A stretch of DNA of 64,000 nt from an uncultured Pelagibacteraceae bacterium (GTDB lineage Bacteria; Pseudomonadota; Alphaproteobacteria; Pelagibacterales; Pelagibacteraceae): assembly GCA_902597335.1 (NCBI GenBank), contig CACJXK010000001.1, positions 124,001 through 188,000 of the forward strand, written 5' to 3'. The notes beneath the pieces were generated by a model. The model saw only the letters and a program-made list of their open reading frames with translations. It did not search any database and was not told the origin of the DNA. The position numbers and the translations under genes are program-made. Positions 9,295-19,187 of this stretch are shown piece by piece. Each line of letters begins with the position of its first letter. Within the stretch, counting starts at the first letter, position 1.

Positions 9295-9398
9295 TTTGTA
9301 AATATTGTAAATTTAAATTTACATAAAATTATTGTATTTTACAAGGAAAATGTAATTAATTGTAGATTTTGTAAATATTGTAAATTATAAAGTTTACA
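9295..9398. promoter_or_regulatory. Operator array between RamB-like gene and aceA
   Basis: The 19-bp box TTTGTAAATATTGTAAATT occurs exactly twice, at 9295 and 9368, offset by 73 bases (about seven helical turns). Each copy leads into an inverted TTTACA: a perfect 18-bp palindrome TGTAAATTTAAATTTACA at 9306-9323, and TGTAAA-N8-TTTACA at 9379-9398. Between them TTGTA-TTT-TACAA at 9332-9344 is another perfect dyad. The array starts 8 bases upstream of the regulator's start codon, so autoregulation plus aceA control is likely. RamB sites known elsewhere also contain a TTTGCAAA-like core; the match here is an inference. Confidence 0.72.
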
Positions 9399-9559
9399 TG
9401 GAAAAAAACAAAATCAACAATATAGAAAATAACTACCAAATTACTAACAAAGAAGAGCATTCTGAGCATAAGTCTAAAGGCATCTACATCAGAGACGATC
9501 ATTGCGATTGGGGATCAAGCGGAATGAACGAATTTACTGAAGAATATAGCTCAAATTAA
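9398..9559 (+). CDS. Small ORF, 53 aa, upstream of aceA
   Basis: ATG at 9398 to TAA at 9557-9559 encodes a hydrophilic 53-residue peptide beginning MEKNKINNIENNYQ and continuing GIYIRDDHCDWGSSGMNEF. It has one Cys, no signal peptide and no membrane segment. It fills most of the space between the operator array and aceA, in the same direction as aceA, and its start codon overlaps the last TTTACA half-site. No clear Shine-Dalgarno sequence precedes it, which lowers confidence. The amino-acid mix of the second half looks protein-like rather than random A/T translation. Function unknown; a leader peptide or small regulator is possible. Confidence 0.5.
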   Translation: MEKNKINNIENNYQITNKEEHSEHKSKGIYIRDDHCDWGSSGMNEFTEEYSSN

Positions 9560-9602
9560 AAATTAGTAATTTCTAGTCATTTATTCAAAGAGAGAGGTTT
9601 AA

Positions 9603-10877
9603 GTGTCAGCTGAAAACATTTCATACGATTTACAGAGATTTGCAGGTATTAAAAGAGATTATACACCCGAAGAAGTTGAGAGATTAAGAGGATCAATTAA
9701 AATTGAGTATTCGATGTGCAAAATGCAGTCCCAAAAGCTTTGGAGACTTCTAAACACAGAATCTTATGTGAACACATTAGGGTCACTTTCTGGAAATCAT
9801 GCAGTTCAACATGCAAAAGCTGGATTAAAAGCAATTTATTTAAGTGGTTGGCAAGTGGCAGCTGATGCTAATAGTGCTGGCGAAATGTATCCTGACCAAT
9901 CATTATATCCATATGATAGTGCACCAAAGTTAGTTGAGACTATGAACAATTCTTTAATCAGAGCTGATCAAATTCAACACATGGAAATGATAGACGGAGA
10001 TATGGATAAAAGTAAAAGAACTGATTACATGTTACCAATCATAGCTGATGGAGAAGCAGGGTTTGGTGGTCCATTAAATGTATTTGAATTAACAAAAAAA
10101 TTTATTAGGGCAGGTGCCGCTGGAGTTCACTTTGAAGACCAATTGGCAAGTGAAAAAAAGTGTGGGCACATGGGTGGTAAAGTATTAGTTCCAACTGGAA
10201 CTATGGTTAGAAACCTTAAAGCAGCAAGATTAGCAGCAGATATAGCAGATGTCCCTCTCATCATTCTAGCTAGAACTGATGCTAATGCTGCTAAACTAAT
10301 TACTAACGATTTTGACGAAAACGATAAACCTTTCTTAACTGGCGAAAGATCACCAGAAGGTTTCTTTTATGTTAAAGATGGAATTGAGCAAGCAATCTCT
10401 AGAGGTCTAGCTTATGCACCATACGCAGATTTAATATGGTGTGAAACAGCAACCCCAAATTTAGAGGAAGCAAAGAAATTTGCTGATGCTATTCATGAAA
10501 AATATCCTGGTAAGATGTTAGCTTATAATTGTTCACCATCATTTAATTGGAAGAAACATTTGTCAGATGAGGAAATTGGATCCTTCCAAAGAAAAATTGG
10601 AGAAATGGGTTACAAATTTCAATTTATTACACTTGCTGGTTTTCATACACAAAATATTGCGATTTTTGAGTTAGCGGAAAAATATAAGAAAGAAGGAATG
10701 ACTGCATATTCTAAAATTCAACAGCATGAATTTGCAAGGGAAAAAGATGGATATACTAGTGTTAAACATCAAAGAGAAGTAGGTACATCTTATTTTGATG
10801 CTGTTTCAAATACTATTAGCTCAGGTAAAAGTTCAACCACAGCAATGGAAGGATCAACAGAGTCAGAACAATTTTAG
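9603..10877 (+). CDS. aceA: Isocitrate lyase
   Basis: 424 residues. Cleaves isocitrate to glyoxylate and succinate, the first step of the glyoxylate bypass. The catalytic KKCGHMGGK is at 185-193 with Cys187. GDGEAGFGG-like metal/substrate residues appear as [12 protein letters not shown] near 148-159, and [12 protein letters not shown] near 304 is also diagnostic. The start is GTG at 9603 with a good ribosome site (AGAGAGG) 7 bases upstream, giving [12 protein letters not shown]. Malate synthase is not in this window. Control by the divergent RamB-like regulator is inferred from the shared upstream operators. Confidence 0.96.
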   Translation: MSAENISYDLQRFAGIKRDYTPEEVERLRGSIKIEYSMCKMQSQKLWRLLNTESYVNTLGSLSGNHAVQHAKAGLKAIYLSGWQVAADANSAGEMYPDQSLYPYDSAPKLVETMNNSLIRADQIQHMEMIDGDMDKSKRTDYMLPIIADGEAGFGGPLNVFELTKKFIRAGAAGVHFEDQLASEKKCGHMGGKVLVPTGTMVRNLKAARLAADIADVPLIILARTDANAAKLITNDFDENDKPFLTGERSPEGFFYVKDGIEQAISRGLAYAPYADLIWCETATPNLEEAKKFADAIHEKYPGKMLAYNCSPSFNWKKHLSDEEIGSFQRKIGEMGYKFQFITLAGFHTQNIAIFELAEKYKKEGMTAYSKIQQHEFAREKDGYTSVKHQREVGTSYFDAVSNTISSGKSSTTAMEGSTESEQF

Positions 10878-10888
10878 ATGATAGTATA

Positions 10889-11179
10889 ATGTTAACTAGT
10901 GGTCTTCTTTTAATAGTAAGCTACATTTTATTTAAATATACAGTTCAGTGGATCCAATATTATAACCAAACTGACCCAAGAATGCCAAATTCCATTTGGC
11001 GATATACTTGCGATTACCAAGTTGTTGGAATTAGAGATATTTGTGATCTAGATGATAAACCCTTTGTCAGACAAAGACGAAAAAGGGATAAGATTGTTAC
11101 TATTATGTATTTTATAGTAGTTCTCGCTTTTATTTTCTCTATGTATTTTATGGCCAGTTTATTAGGATTAATTCTTTAA
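10889..11179 (+). CDS. Small membrane protein of unknown function
   Basis: 96 residues with one hydrophobic segment at the N-terminus (about 2-18) and one at the C-terminus (about 72-95). They flank a soluble loop with two Cys residues (YTCDYQVVGIRDICDLDD) and a basic RQRRKRDK stretch before the second segment. Not recognised. It begins 11 bases after aceA and could be read through from it. Its last 12 bases overlap the end of the convergent djlA gene. No start alternatives are obvious. Confidence 0.68.
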   Translation: MLTSGLLLIVSYILFKYTVQWIQYYNQTDPRMPNSIWRYTCDYQVVGIRDICDLDDKPFVRQRRKRDKIVTIMYFIVVLAFIFSMYFMASLLGLIL

Positions 11180-11890
11180 TTTTTGTATTTGGCTCCAAGC
11201 AGAATTAACTGCTCTCATTTTAGCTTTACTTTCATCTAAAACTTCTTGGGGTACGCCTTTACTCATTAATAAATCTGGATGATGTTCTTTACTAAGCTTA
11301 AGATAACGTTTTCTAATTGTATCTAATGAATCGTCAGGTTTGCTTTCTAAAACAATATAAGGATTAAGCTTATCTGATGATTTTCTACTTTCCATTATTC
11401 CATTTATTTGAACATCATTCAATCCAAATATCCTTGCAATATCTTGAATCATTTCTAATTCTTTACCACTGACATGGCCATCTGACTCTGCAATATAAAA
11501 TAAAGTGTTAATTACTTCTTCTAGAACATTTAGGTTGCCTTTATATATCTCTGCAATTTGTCTTGCGTATGGTTCGTAACCTGTACTTTCTTCTTTGGCC
11601 TTATTAAAAATTTTTCCAACTTGATCTAATTCACTATCAGGTATTTTTAATTTATCTTTAACCGCAATTAGTTCTTCACGACTAACCTGTCCATCTGCTT
11701 TACTCAATTTTGCTGACAAAACAATTAAAGAAAGTGCAAAAATTTGTTGTGGTTGTGCAAATGATCTAAATCCTCCCCCAGATCTTGATTTTGACATTTT
11801 TCCACCGATTAATGATCCTAAAAGCATTCCAAATGGTCCTCCAAGTGAAAAACCTATCATTCCACCAATTAAACTTCCCCATATAGCCAT
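11168..11890 (-). CDS. djlA: DjlA-like TerB/J-domain co-chaperone
   Basis: 240 residues in the DjlA order. The Gly-rich N-terminal hydrophobic segment (about 1-30, with SLIGGMIGFSLGG) anchors it in the inner membrane. A TerB-like helical domain follows at about 45-150 (SKADGQVSREE and ESDGHVSGKE are its two acidic repeats). A C-terminal J domain at about 175-240 contains HPD in KEHHPDLL. It recruits DnaK to the membrane. Its ATG overlaps the stop of the upstream secreted-protein gene (TAATG), so translation is probably coupled. This is the second J-domain membrane protein in the window. Confidence 0.88.
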   Translation of the reverse strand: MAIWGSLIGGMIGFSLGGPFGMLLGSLIGGKMSKSRSGGGFRSFAQPQQIFALSLIVLSAKLSKADGQVSREELIAVKDKLKIPDSELDQVGKIFNKAKEESTGYEPYARQIAEIYKGNLNVLEEVINTLFYIAESDGHVSGKELEMIQDIARIFGLNDVQINGIMESRKSSDKLNPYIVLESKPDDSLDTIRKRYLKLSKEHHPDLLMSKGVPQEVLDESKAKMRAVNSAWSQIQKLKN

Positions 11891-12576
11891 TACTCAAAAC
11901 TCCTTAATCTGTATTCCCAACTTCCCATTTTATTATAAGTTACTTTTAAAATTAAACTATTTTTTGGATTGTACCATACATCAAATTCAAATTGTTTGTC
12001 TTCATCAAGGCTTTCATCATTTGATTTAATTTTGAAATGTTTACTTAAATATTCTTCAGTATTTATAATAATATTTTCAGTTCCAATCAAATTTACAGTT
12101 TGCCTCTTTATACTGCCTGATAGAGGACTAATTTGTTTGCTAGCTTTAAAAATTTTATGGTTCCACCAATTCCCGATAGTACAATCTATATCAGCTTCTC
12201 CCTTAAATGACGAACCATCAATAATGAATTTATTTTTTTCCTTATGATATTTTAAATTTACGAATTTTTCTTTATCATTTTGGAATGTATTTGATTTAAA
12301 AAAAATAAGTTTATCATCTTTATATTTTTCTACAGATTCACTTAATATTGAAAAAACCTTAATACCGAACAATTCTACTTTAAAATTGGTATAATTTTTA
12401 ACTACAAATAAATCCTCATCAAATTCAAAAAAGTAGCTAGTACTTCCAATAACTTCATTATTTCTTAGAACATCCATTTCAATTTTTTTTAAACCTTCAT
12501 AATGACTACCGTGTGCAATTGCCTTTGAGGAATAAATAAAAATTATTATTATGAATATAAAACGTTTCATTTTCAT
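11890..12576 (-). CDS. Secreted protein, DUF6134-like
   Basis: 228 residues. The signal peptide (MKMKRFIFIIIIFIYSSKAIA) should be cleaved before HGSHYEG. The rest is beta-rich, with the pattern MDVLRNNEVIGSTSYFF and later GNWWNHKIF, which resembles the DUF6134 family of alphaproteobacterial periplasmic proteins; that is recollection, not a search. Function unknown. It overlaps djlA by one base and is divergent from the YczE-like gene, with 39 bases between start codons. Confidence 0.75.
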   Translation of the reverse strand: MKMKRFIFIIIIFIYSSKAIAHGSHYEGLKKIEMDVLRNNEVIGSTSYFFEFDEDLFVVKNYTNFKVELFGIKVFSILSESVEKYKDDKLIFFKSNTFQNDKEKFVNLKYHKEKNKFIIDGSSFKGEADIDCTIGNWWNHKIFKASKQISPLSGSIKRQTVNLIGTENIIINTEEYLSKHFKIKSNDESLDEDKQFEFDVWYNPKNSLILKVTYNKMGSWEYRLRSFE

Positions 12577-12615
12577 AGATTTTAGTTCAAGAAAGTATAA
12601 ATAATAGTAAATTAT

Positions 12616-13263
12616 ATGTTCCTTACTATCAAAAAAATCCCAAAAGTCTCATGGAGTTCTGATGAAACCTTTAATCTAAAGCCGAAATTATCAACATTAT
12701 TTTTTCTTTGTTTTGGTCTTATATTGTTTGGTTTTGGCGAAGCATTGGTTGTTATTTCATTTCTTGGAAACTCTCCATGGACTGTAATGGCACAGGGAAT
12801 TTCAATTAAATCAGGATTATCTATTGGTGTTGTTACTTTCATTGTAAGTGTCGTTGTTTTGTCTCTATGGTACTTTTTAAAACAAAAGCCAGGTCTTGGA
12901 ACTATATTTAATATCGTAATTATTGCAGCAATGTTAGATATTACAATTGCATTAATCCAAACTCCTGAAACTTATATAATGAAATTGTTAATGGCAGCTC
13001 TAGGTGTAATGATAGTTGGAGTAGGGAGTGGAGTGTATTTAATTGCAAATTTAGGACCGGGACCAAGAGATGGTTTAATGACCGGATTACAAAAAAAAAC
13101 TAATCTACCAATTGCAGCTGTTAGAGCTTTTATAGAAATTTCGGTTGCATCAGTGGGTTGGTATTTAGGTGGGACTCTCGGTATAGGGACTTTAATGTTT
13201 GCTTTCGGTATAGGTCCTTGTATAGCTTTAAGTTTGTATTTAATTGATAAGATGATGAATTAA
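12616..13263 (+). CDS. YczE/YitT-type integral membrane protein
   Basis: 215 residues with about five hydrophobic helices starting near residue 27. The pattern GDxPWT-like SFLGNSPWTVMAQGIS, then NLGPGPRDGLMTGLQ and later GWYLGGTLGIGTLMFA is characteristic of YczE/YyaS membrane proteins. The function of the family is not established. A cytosolic N-terminal 25 residues precede the first helix. Its TAA stop shares the tetranucleotide TTAA with the stop of the convergent typA gene. Confidence 0.8.
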   Translation: MFLTIKKIPKVSWSSDETFNLKPKLSTLFFLCFGLILFGFGEALVVISFLGNSPWTVMAQGISIKSGLSIGVVTFIVSVVVLSLWYFLKQKPGLGTIFNIVIIAAMLDITIALIQTPETYIMKLLMAALGVMIVGVGSGVYLIANLGPGPRDGLMTGLQKKTNLPIAAVRAFIEISVASVGWYLGGTLGIGTLMFAFGIGPCIALSLYLIDKMMN

Positions 13264-15086
13264 GTAATTAGATTATTTTTTTCGCTTCTTTTTCTTTCGT
13301 GAGGATCAAGAATTGCTTTTCTTAGTCTACATGATTTTGGTGTAATTTCTAAAGCCTCATCTGTATTAAGCATGCTTAATTGTTCAGCTATAGACATTTG
13401 TCGAACAGGAGTGAGAACTATGTTTTCATCTGTTCCTTGTGTCCTCATATTTGTAAGTTTTTTACCTTTCATAACATTTATAATCATATCACCCGGTTTT
13501 GGTGCTAAGCCCACAATCATTCCAGTATAAACAGGATCATTATGTGTAACAAACATCTCTCCTCTGGCTTGTAAGTTAAAAATTGAAAAAGCCACCGCCT
13601 TACCTTGATCCATAGAGATCAAGGCGCCATTTCTTCTTCCTTCCATATCGCCTTCAAATTCTCCATATGAATGAAAAATTCTGTTAATAACACCTGTGCC
13701 TTTGGTTAATGTTAAAAACCTGCTTGTATAACCCATCAATCCTCTGGTTGGAGCATGAAAAATTAATCTTTTTTTATCTTTTCCAGTATCTTTAAGTTCA
13801 ATTAATTTACCTTTTCTCTTATTCATAGAATCTATGATTTTAGATGAATATTCTTCATCAATATCCATAGTGATTTCCTCAATTGGCTCCAATTTTTTGG
13901 AATTATTGTCAATTTTAAATAAAACTTTCGGTGGGCTTACTGTCATTTCAAATCCTTCTCGTCTCATTTGTGTTAACAAAATCTCAAGCATCAATTCCCC
14001 TCTTCCGCTTATTTCAAATGCATCTTTATTTGAATTTTCTGAAAAAGTAATTCCAACATTATTCTGAGCTTCTAAAATTAATCGATCTCGGATTTGCGTG
14101 CTGGTCAATTTTTTACCCTCAGTTCCTGCAAGTGGAGAGCTATTTACTGTTATTTTTATAGACATTGTTGGTGGATCAATTGGGGTAGCTTTTATTGGCT
14201 CATTAACTTCCAAGTCACAAATAGTATCTGCAACGTTAGCTTTTTCTAATCCAGCTATTACTACAATATCTCCCGCTTCACCAATTTCGATTGGCACTTT
14301 TTTTGTCCCCTCATATCTAAAGATTTTTGTAAGTCTTCCTTCGTCTACCTTTTTACCCTCTAAATTAATTGCTTTAATCTGTTGATTTGCTTTGGCAGTT
14401 CCTTGAGAAATTCTTCCTACGAGACTTCTTCCTAAAAAATTATCTGCATAAAGCAATGTTGAAAGCATTGCAAAAGGTTTAGATCTATCAAATTCGGAAG
14501 GTTTAACATGTTCAAGCACTAAATCTAATAGTGGATTAAGATTTTCTCGAGGTCCATCAATATCTTTACTAGCCCAACCCGATCTTCCACTTGCATATAA
14601 AACTGGGAAATCCAATTGTTCTTCGTTTGCGTCTAAACTTACAAATAAATCAAAAGTCTCATTTAAAACTTCATCAGCTCTTTGATCTGTCTTGTCTAAT
14701 TTATTAATAACAACTATTGGCTTCAAACCTTGCCTTAAGGCTTTACTTAATACAAATTTTGTTTGCGGCATAACCCCCTCTGCAGAGTCCACAAGCAGTA
14801 ATGCTCCATCTGCTAAACTTAAAACTCTTTCAACTTCTGCTGCAAAATCTCTGTGGCCAGGTGTATCAATAATATTTATTCTAGTATCTTTCCAATTTAT
14901 AGAAGTAGGTTTAGCTAAAATTGTAATTCCTCTTTCCTTTTCTAGTTCACCAGAGTCCATTACCCTCTCATCTACGACTTCATTTTCTCTAAAAGAGCCG
15001 CTTTGCTTCATTAAATTATCAATCAACGTTGTTTTTCCGTGGTCAACATGAGCGATTATAGTAATATTTCTTATATTTTGATTCAT
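13260..15086 (-). CDS. typA: Ribosome-associated GTPase TypA/BipA
   Basis: 608 residues, the normal length. A translational GTPase of the EF-G family that binds the ribosome and aids 50S assembly and stress or cold adaptation. G motifs: AHVDHGKTTL near residue 12 (G1), RGITI (G2), DTPGH near 75 (G3) and NKLD near 129 (G4). Domains III, V and the TypA-specific C-terminus follow (GRGELMLEIL; the RGLMGYTSRFLT segment). It is transcribed away from groEL's terminator, leaving 264 bases upstream for its own promoter, in which I see no convincing -35/-10 pair. Confidence 0.96.
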   Translation of the reverse strand: MNQNIRNITIIAHVDHGKTTLIDNLMKQSGSFRENEVVDERVMDSGELEKERGITILAKPTSINWKDTRINIIDTPGHRDFAAEVERVLSLADGALLLVDSAEGVMPQTKFVLSKALRQGLKPIVVINKLDKTDQRADEVLNETFDLFVSLDANEEQLDFPVLYASGRSGWASKDIDGPRENLNPLLDLVLEHVKPSEFDRSKPFAMLSTLLYADNFLGRSLVGRISQGTAKANQQIKAINLEGKKVDEGRLTKIFRYEGTKKVPIEIGEAGDIVVIAGLEKANVADTICDLEVNEPIKATPIDPPTMSIKITVNSSPLAGTEGKKLTSTQIRDRLILEAQNNVGITFSENSNKDAFEISGRGELMLEILLTQMRREGFEMTVSPPKVLFKIDNNSKKLEPIEEITMDIDEEYSSKIIDSMNKRKGKLIELKDTGKDKKRLIFHAPTRGLMGYTSRFLTLTKGTGVINRIFHSYGEFEGDMEGRRNGALISMDQGKAVAFSIFNLQARGEMFVTHNDPVYTGMIVGLAPKPGDMIINVMKGKKLTNMRTQGTDENIVLTPVRQMSIAEQLSMLNTDEALEITPKSCRLRKAILDPHERKRSEKNNLIT

Positions 15087-15281
15087 AGTTCGGTGTTCTT
15101 ATACATCTAAACCTCAGATTGAAAACAAAAAAAAATTAATTAAATTTCACTTTAAGATAGAAAAAAAATTGAAGTCTTATTGAATACAACCTGAAAAATT
15201 TATAAATTTAGTTCATGTGGTTCGTTAGAAAAAGACTACATAAATTTGTAAAATTAAGTTTTCGTCCGCCTTGAAAAAGGT

Positions 15282-15319
15282 AAAAAAAAACCCCCGAAAA
15301 CTTCAATTCGGGGGTTTTT
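15282..15319 (-). terminator. Intrinsic terminator of groESL
   Basis: A perfect inverted repeat AAAAACCCCCGAA / TTCGGGGGTTTTT (15286-15298 and 15307-15319) with an 8-base loop lies about 30 bases beyond the groEL stop. Read on the minus strand the GC stem is followed by nine T, the classic rho-independent form. The plus-strand reading also ends in five T, so it may work weakly in both directions. Confidence 0.92.
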
Positions 15320-15350
15320 AAATTTTCCTGAAAAAACAGATTGAAAAGGA

Positions 15351-17325
<1,975 letters not shown>

Positions 17326-17349
17326 AAATACTCCTTTAAATTAGAGTTC

Positions 17350-17378
17350 ATATAGATGCATGTGACTATTTTTTCAAG
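17350..17378 (-). promoter_or_regulatory. Sigma-32-like heat-shock promoter of groESL
   Basis: On the minus strand CTTGAA (17378-17373) is separated by exactly 17 bases from CTATAT (17355-17350), 24 bases upstream of the groES start. Alphaproteobacterial RpoH promoters have CTTGAC/A at -35 and CYTATNT at -10, so element sequence and spacing both agree. The match was made by eye, not by transcript mapping. Confidence 0.7.
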
Positions 17379-17445
17379 ATCTGGTCTTAAATATATAAAG
17401 TAGAAAATCCAAGAATTTATTAGTTTTTTAAGCTATATCTGAAAT

Positions 17446-18261
17446 ATGAGTAAAAATTTAGAGCAAATAGGCTTAAAATCAATCGTAAGTCAGTATGATT
17501 TATTTTTCATCGACATTTGGGGAGTAATTCATAATGGAATAAAGCTACACGAGAATGCAGTAAAAGTTTTAAAAGAATTATCAGAAAATAATAAAAAATT
17601 TATTTTACTTACAAATGCTCCACGACCAAATTTAACTGTAATTAATACCCTTAAAGGAATGGGATTAAATAAGTTTTCTGAAACTGTTTTTACATCCGGA
17701 GAAGCATCTCTAAAATATATTTTAGAAAAATTAAAAAACAAAAAATTTTTTCATTTAGGACCATCAAGAGATTTTGATTTATTCAGAAAATTTGAGAATA
17801 ATAAAGTCAATAATATAGATGACTCAGAATACATATTGTGCTCAGGACTTTTCGAAGAACATGAGAATGATTTGGAGTATTATAAAAATTTTCTATCAGC
17901 GCAAATATCAAAAAAAATGATATGTACTAATCCAGATTTAATAGTTGATAGAGGAAATAAAAGAGAATACTGCGCTGGATCTATAGCTAAATCATTTGAG
18001 GAAATTAATGGAGAAGTAATATATTTTGGCAAACCTTATCCACTAGTTTATGAACTTGCTGCCACAGTTAAAGATAAAAAAATATTATGTATTGGTGATA
18101 ATTTAAATACGGATATAAAAGGAGCCATGACTCAAAATTTTGATTCACTACTGATCACAGGTGGTATACATAGACAAGAAATTTCAAATTTTTCTATTGA
18201 AAATGTACTAAAAAATTATGATGCAAAAATTAATTATTTTCAGAGTGAATTAAAATGGTGA
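17446..18261 (+). CDS. HAD-superfamily class IIA hydrolase
   Basis: 271 residues. Phosphatase of the HAD-IIA subgroup. Motif I is FFIDIWGVIHNG (residues about 20-31, catalytic Asp), motif II LLTNAPRP, and motif III/IV GDNLNTDIKGA near 217. The DxWGVxHxG form of motif I matches the alphaproteobacterial subfamily usually placed next to ribF, as here. The substrate is unknown; a sugar or nucleotide monophosphate (possibly FMN-related) is a guess from context. It overlaps ribF by 7 bases. Confidence 0.85.
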   Translation: MSKNLEQIGLKSIVSQYDLFFIDIWGVIHNGIKLHENAVKVLKELSENNKKFILLTNAPRPNLTVINTLKGMGLNKFSETVFTSGEASLKYILEKLKNKKFFHLGPSRDFDLFRKFENNKVNNIDDSEYILCSGLFEEHENDLEYYKNFLSAQISKKMICTNPDLIVDRGNKREYCAGSIAKSFEEINGEVIYFGKPYPLVYELAATVKDKKILCIGDNLNTDIKGAMTQNFDSLLITGGIHRQEISNFSIENVLKNYDAKINYFQSELKW

Positions 18262-19187
18262 AACAGTCTAAGATTTTTAATAATTTTAATATTTCACAAA
18301 AATTTAAAAATTCTATTATCTTGATTGGAAACTTTGATGGTTTGCATTCTGGACACCAAAAATTATTTCAATTGGCAAAAAAATATAAAACTAAATATAA
18401 ATCTAAGATAGGAGTTGTCACTTTTGATCCAATTCCTAAAATGTTTTTTAATAGTAAAATAAAAAATTATAGAATATCAAATTTCAATCAAAAAGTTGCC
18501 TATTTACAAAAATTTGGAGTTGATTTTATAATTAATAAAAATTTTGATAAAAAATTTTCAAAAATAAATTGTATAGATTTTATTAAGGAGATTTTATCAA
18601 AAAAATTAAACTCAAAATTTATATTTGTTAGTAACAATTTTAGATTTGGTAACAAAAGAGAGGGTGATGTTTTGTTACTTAAAAAATATGAAAATATTTT
18701 TGGTTATACTTTAGTTAAACCAACACCTTTAAAGAAAAATAAAAAAATTATTTCATCTACAATAATTAGGAAGTTGCTTGAAAAAGGACATCTATCTAAA
18801 GCAAATAATTTTCTAAAAAGAAATTGGACGATTGAGGGTACAGTTCAAAAGGGTAGAATGATGGGGAAAAAAATTGGTTTTCCAACATGCAATATAGACA
18901 TTGAAAACTACGTCATAGCAAAACCAGGAGTTTATGCAGTAAGAGTTAGAATTAACGATAAAAAAAAGGTCTTTAGGGGTATTGCAAACTTAGGATATAG
19001 GCCAACTTTTAATCAAAAAAAAATACTTTTAGAGGTAAATATTTTTAATTTTTCAAGAAATCTCTATAATAAAAAATTGTCTGTAGAATTTTTAAAATTT
19101 ATTAGAGGAGAGAAAAAATTCAGAGGTATCAGTGAGTTAAAAAATCAAATTCAAAAAGATATTTTGAAAGCTAAAAAAACTTCATGA
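18255..19187 (+). CDS. ribF: Bifunctional riboflavin kinase / FAD synthetase
   Basis: 310 residues. Phosphorylates riboflavin to FMN and adenylates FMN to FAD. The N-terminal nucleotidyltransferase domain has GNFDGLHSGHQKLF near residues 24-37 (HxGH class) and the late ISSTIIRKLL motif. The C-terminal kinase domain begins near 185 with GTVQKGRMMGKKIGFPTCNI and contains GVYAVRV and the NLGYRPTF segment. It overlaps the HAD gene upstream by 7 bases and ileS downstream by 4 (ATGA), so the four-gene block to lspA is probably one operon. Confidence 0.95.
   Translation: MVKQSKIFNNFNISQKFKNSIILIGNFDGLHSGHQKLFQLAKKYKTKYKSKIGVVTFDPIPKMFFNSKIKNYRISNFNQKVAYLQKFGVDFIINKNFDKKFSKINCIDFIKEILSKKLNSKFIFVSNNFRFGNKREGDVLLLKKYENIFGYTLVKPTPLKKNKKIISSTIIRKLLEKGHLSKANNFLKRNWTIEGTVQKGRMMGKKIGFPTCNIDIENYVIAKPGVYAVRVRINDKKKVFRGIANLGYRPTFNQKKILLEVNIFNFSRNLYNKKLSVEFLKFIRGEKKFRGISELKNQIQKDILKAKKTS

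Noticed and set aside
13834-15051. Several plus-strand open frames opposite typA
   Set aside because: They lie entirely antisense to a clear full-length typA gene, have no ribosome sites and no recognisable content.
15087-15281. Structured RNA or tRNA in the gap before typA
   Set aside because: No cloverleaf, conserved riboswitch core or small ORF with a ribosome site could be found by eye.
17326-17445. Search for a CIRCE element at groES
   Set aside because: No TTAGCACTC/GAGTGCTAA pair is present in the upstream region.
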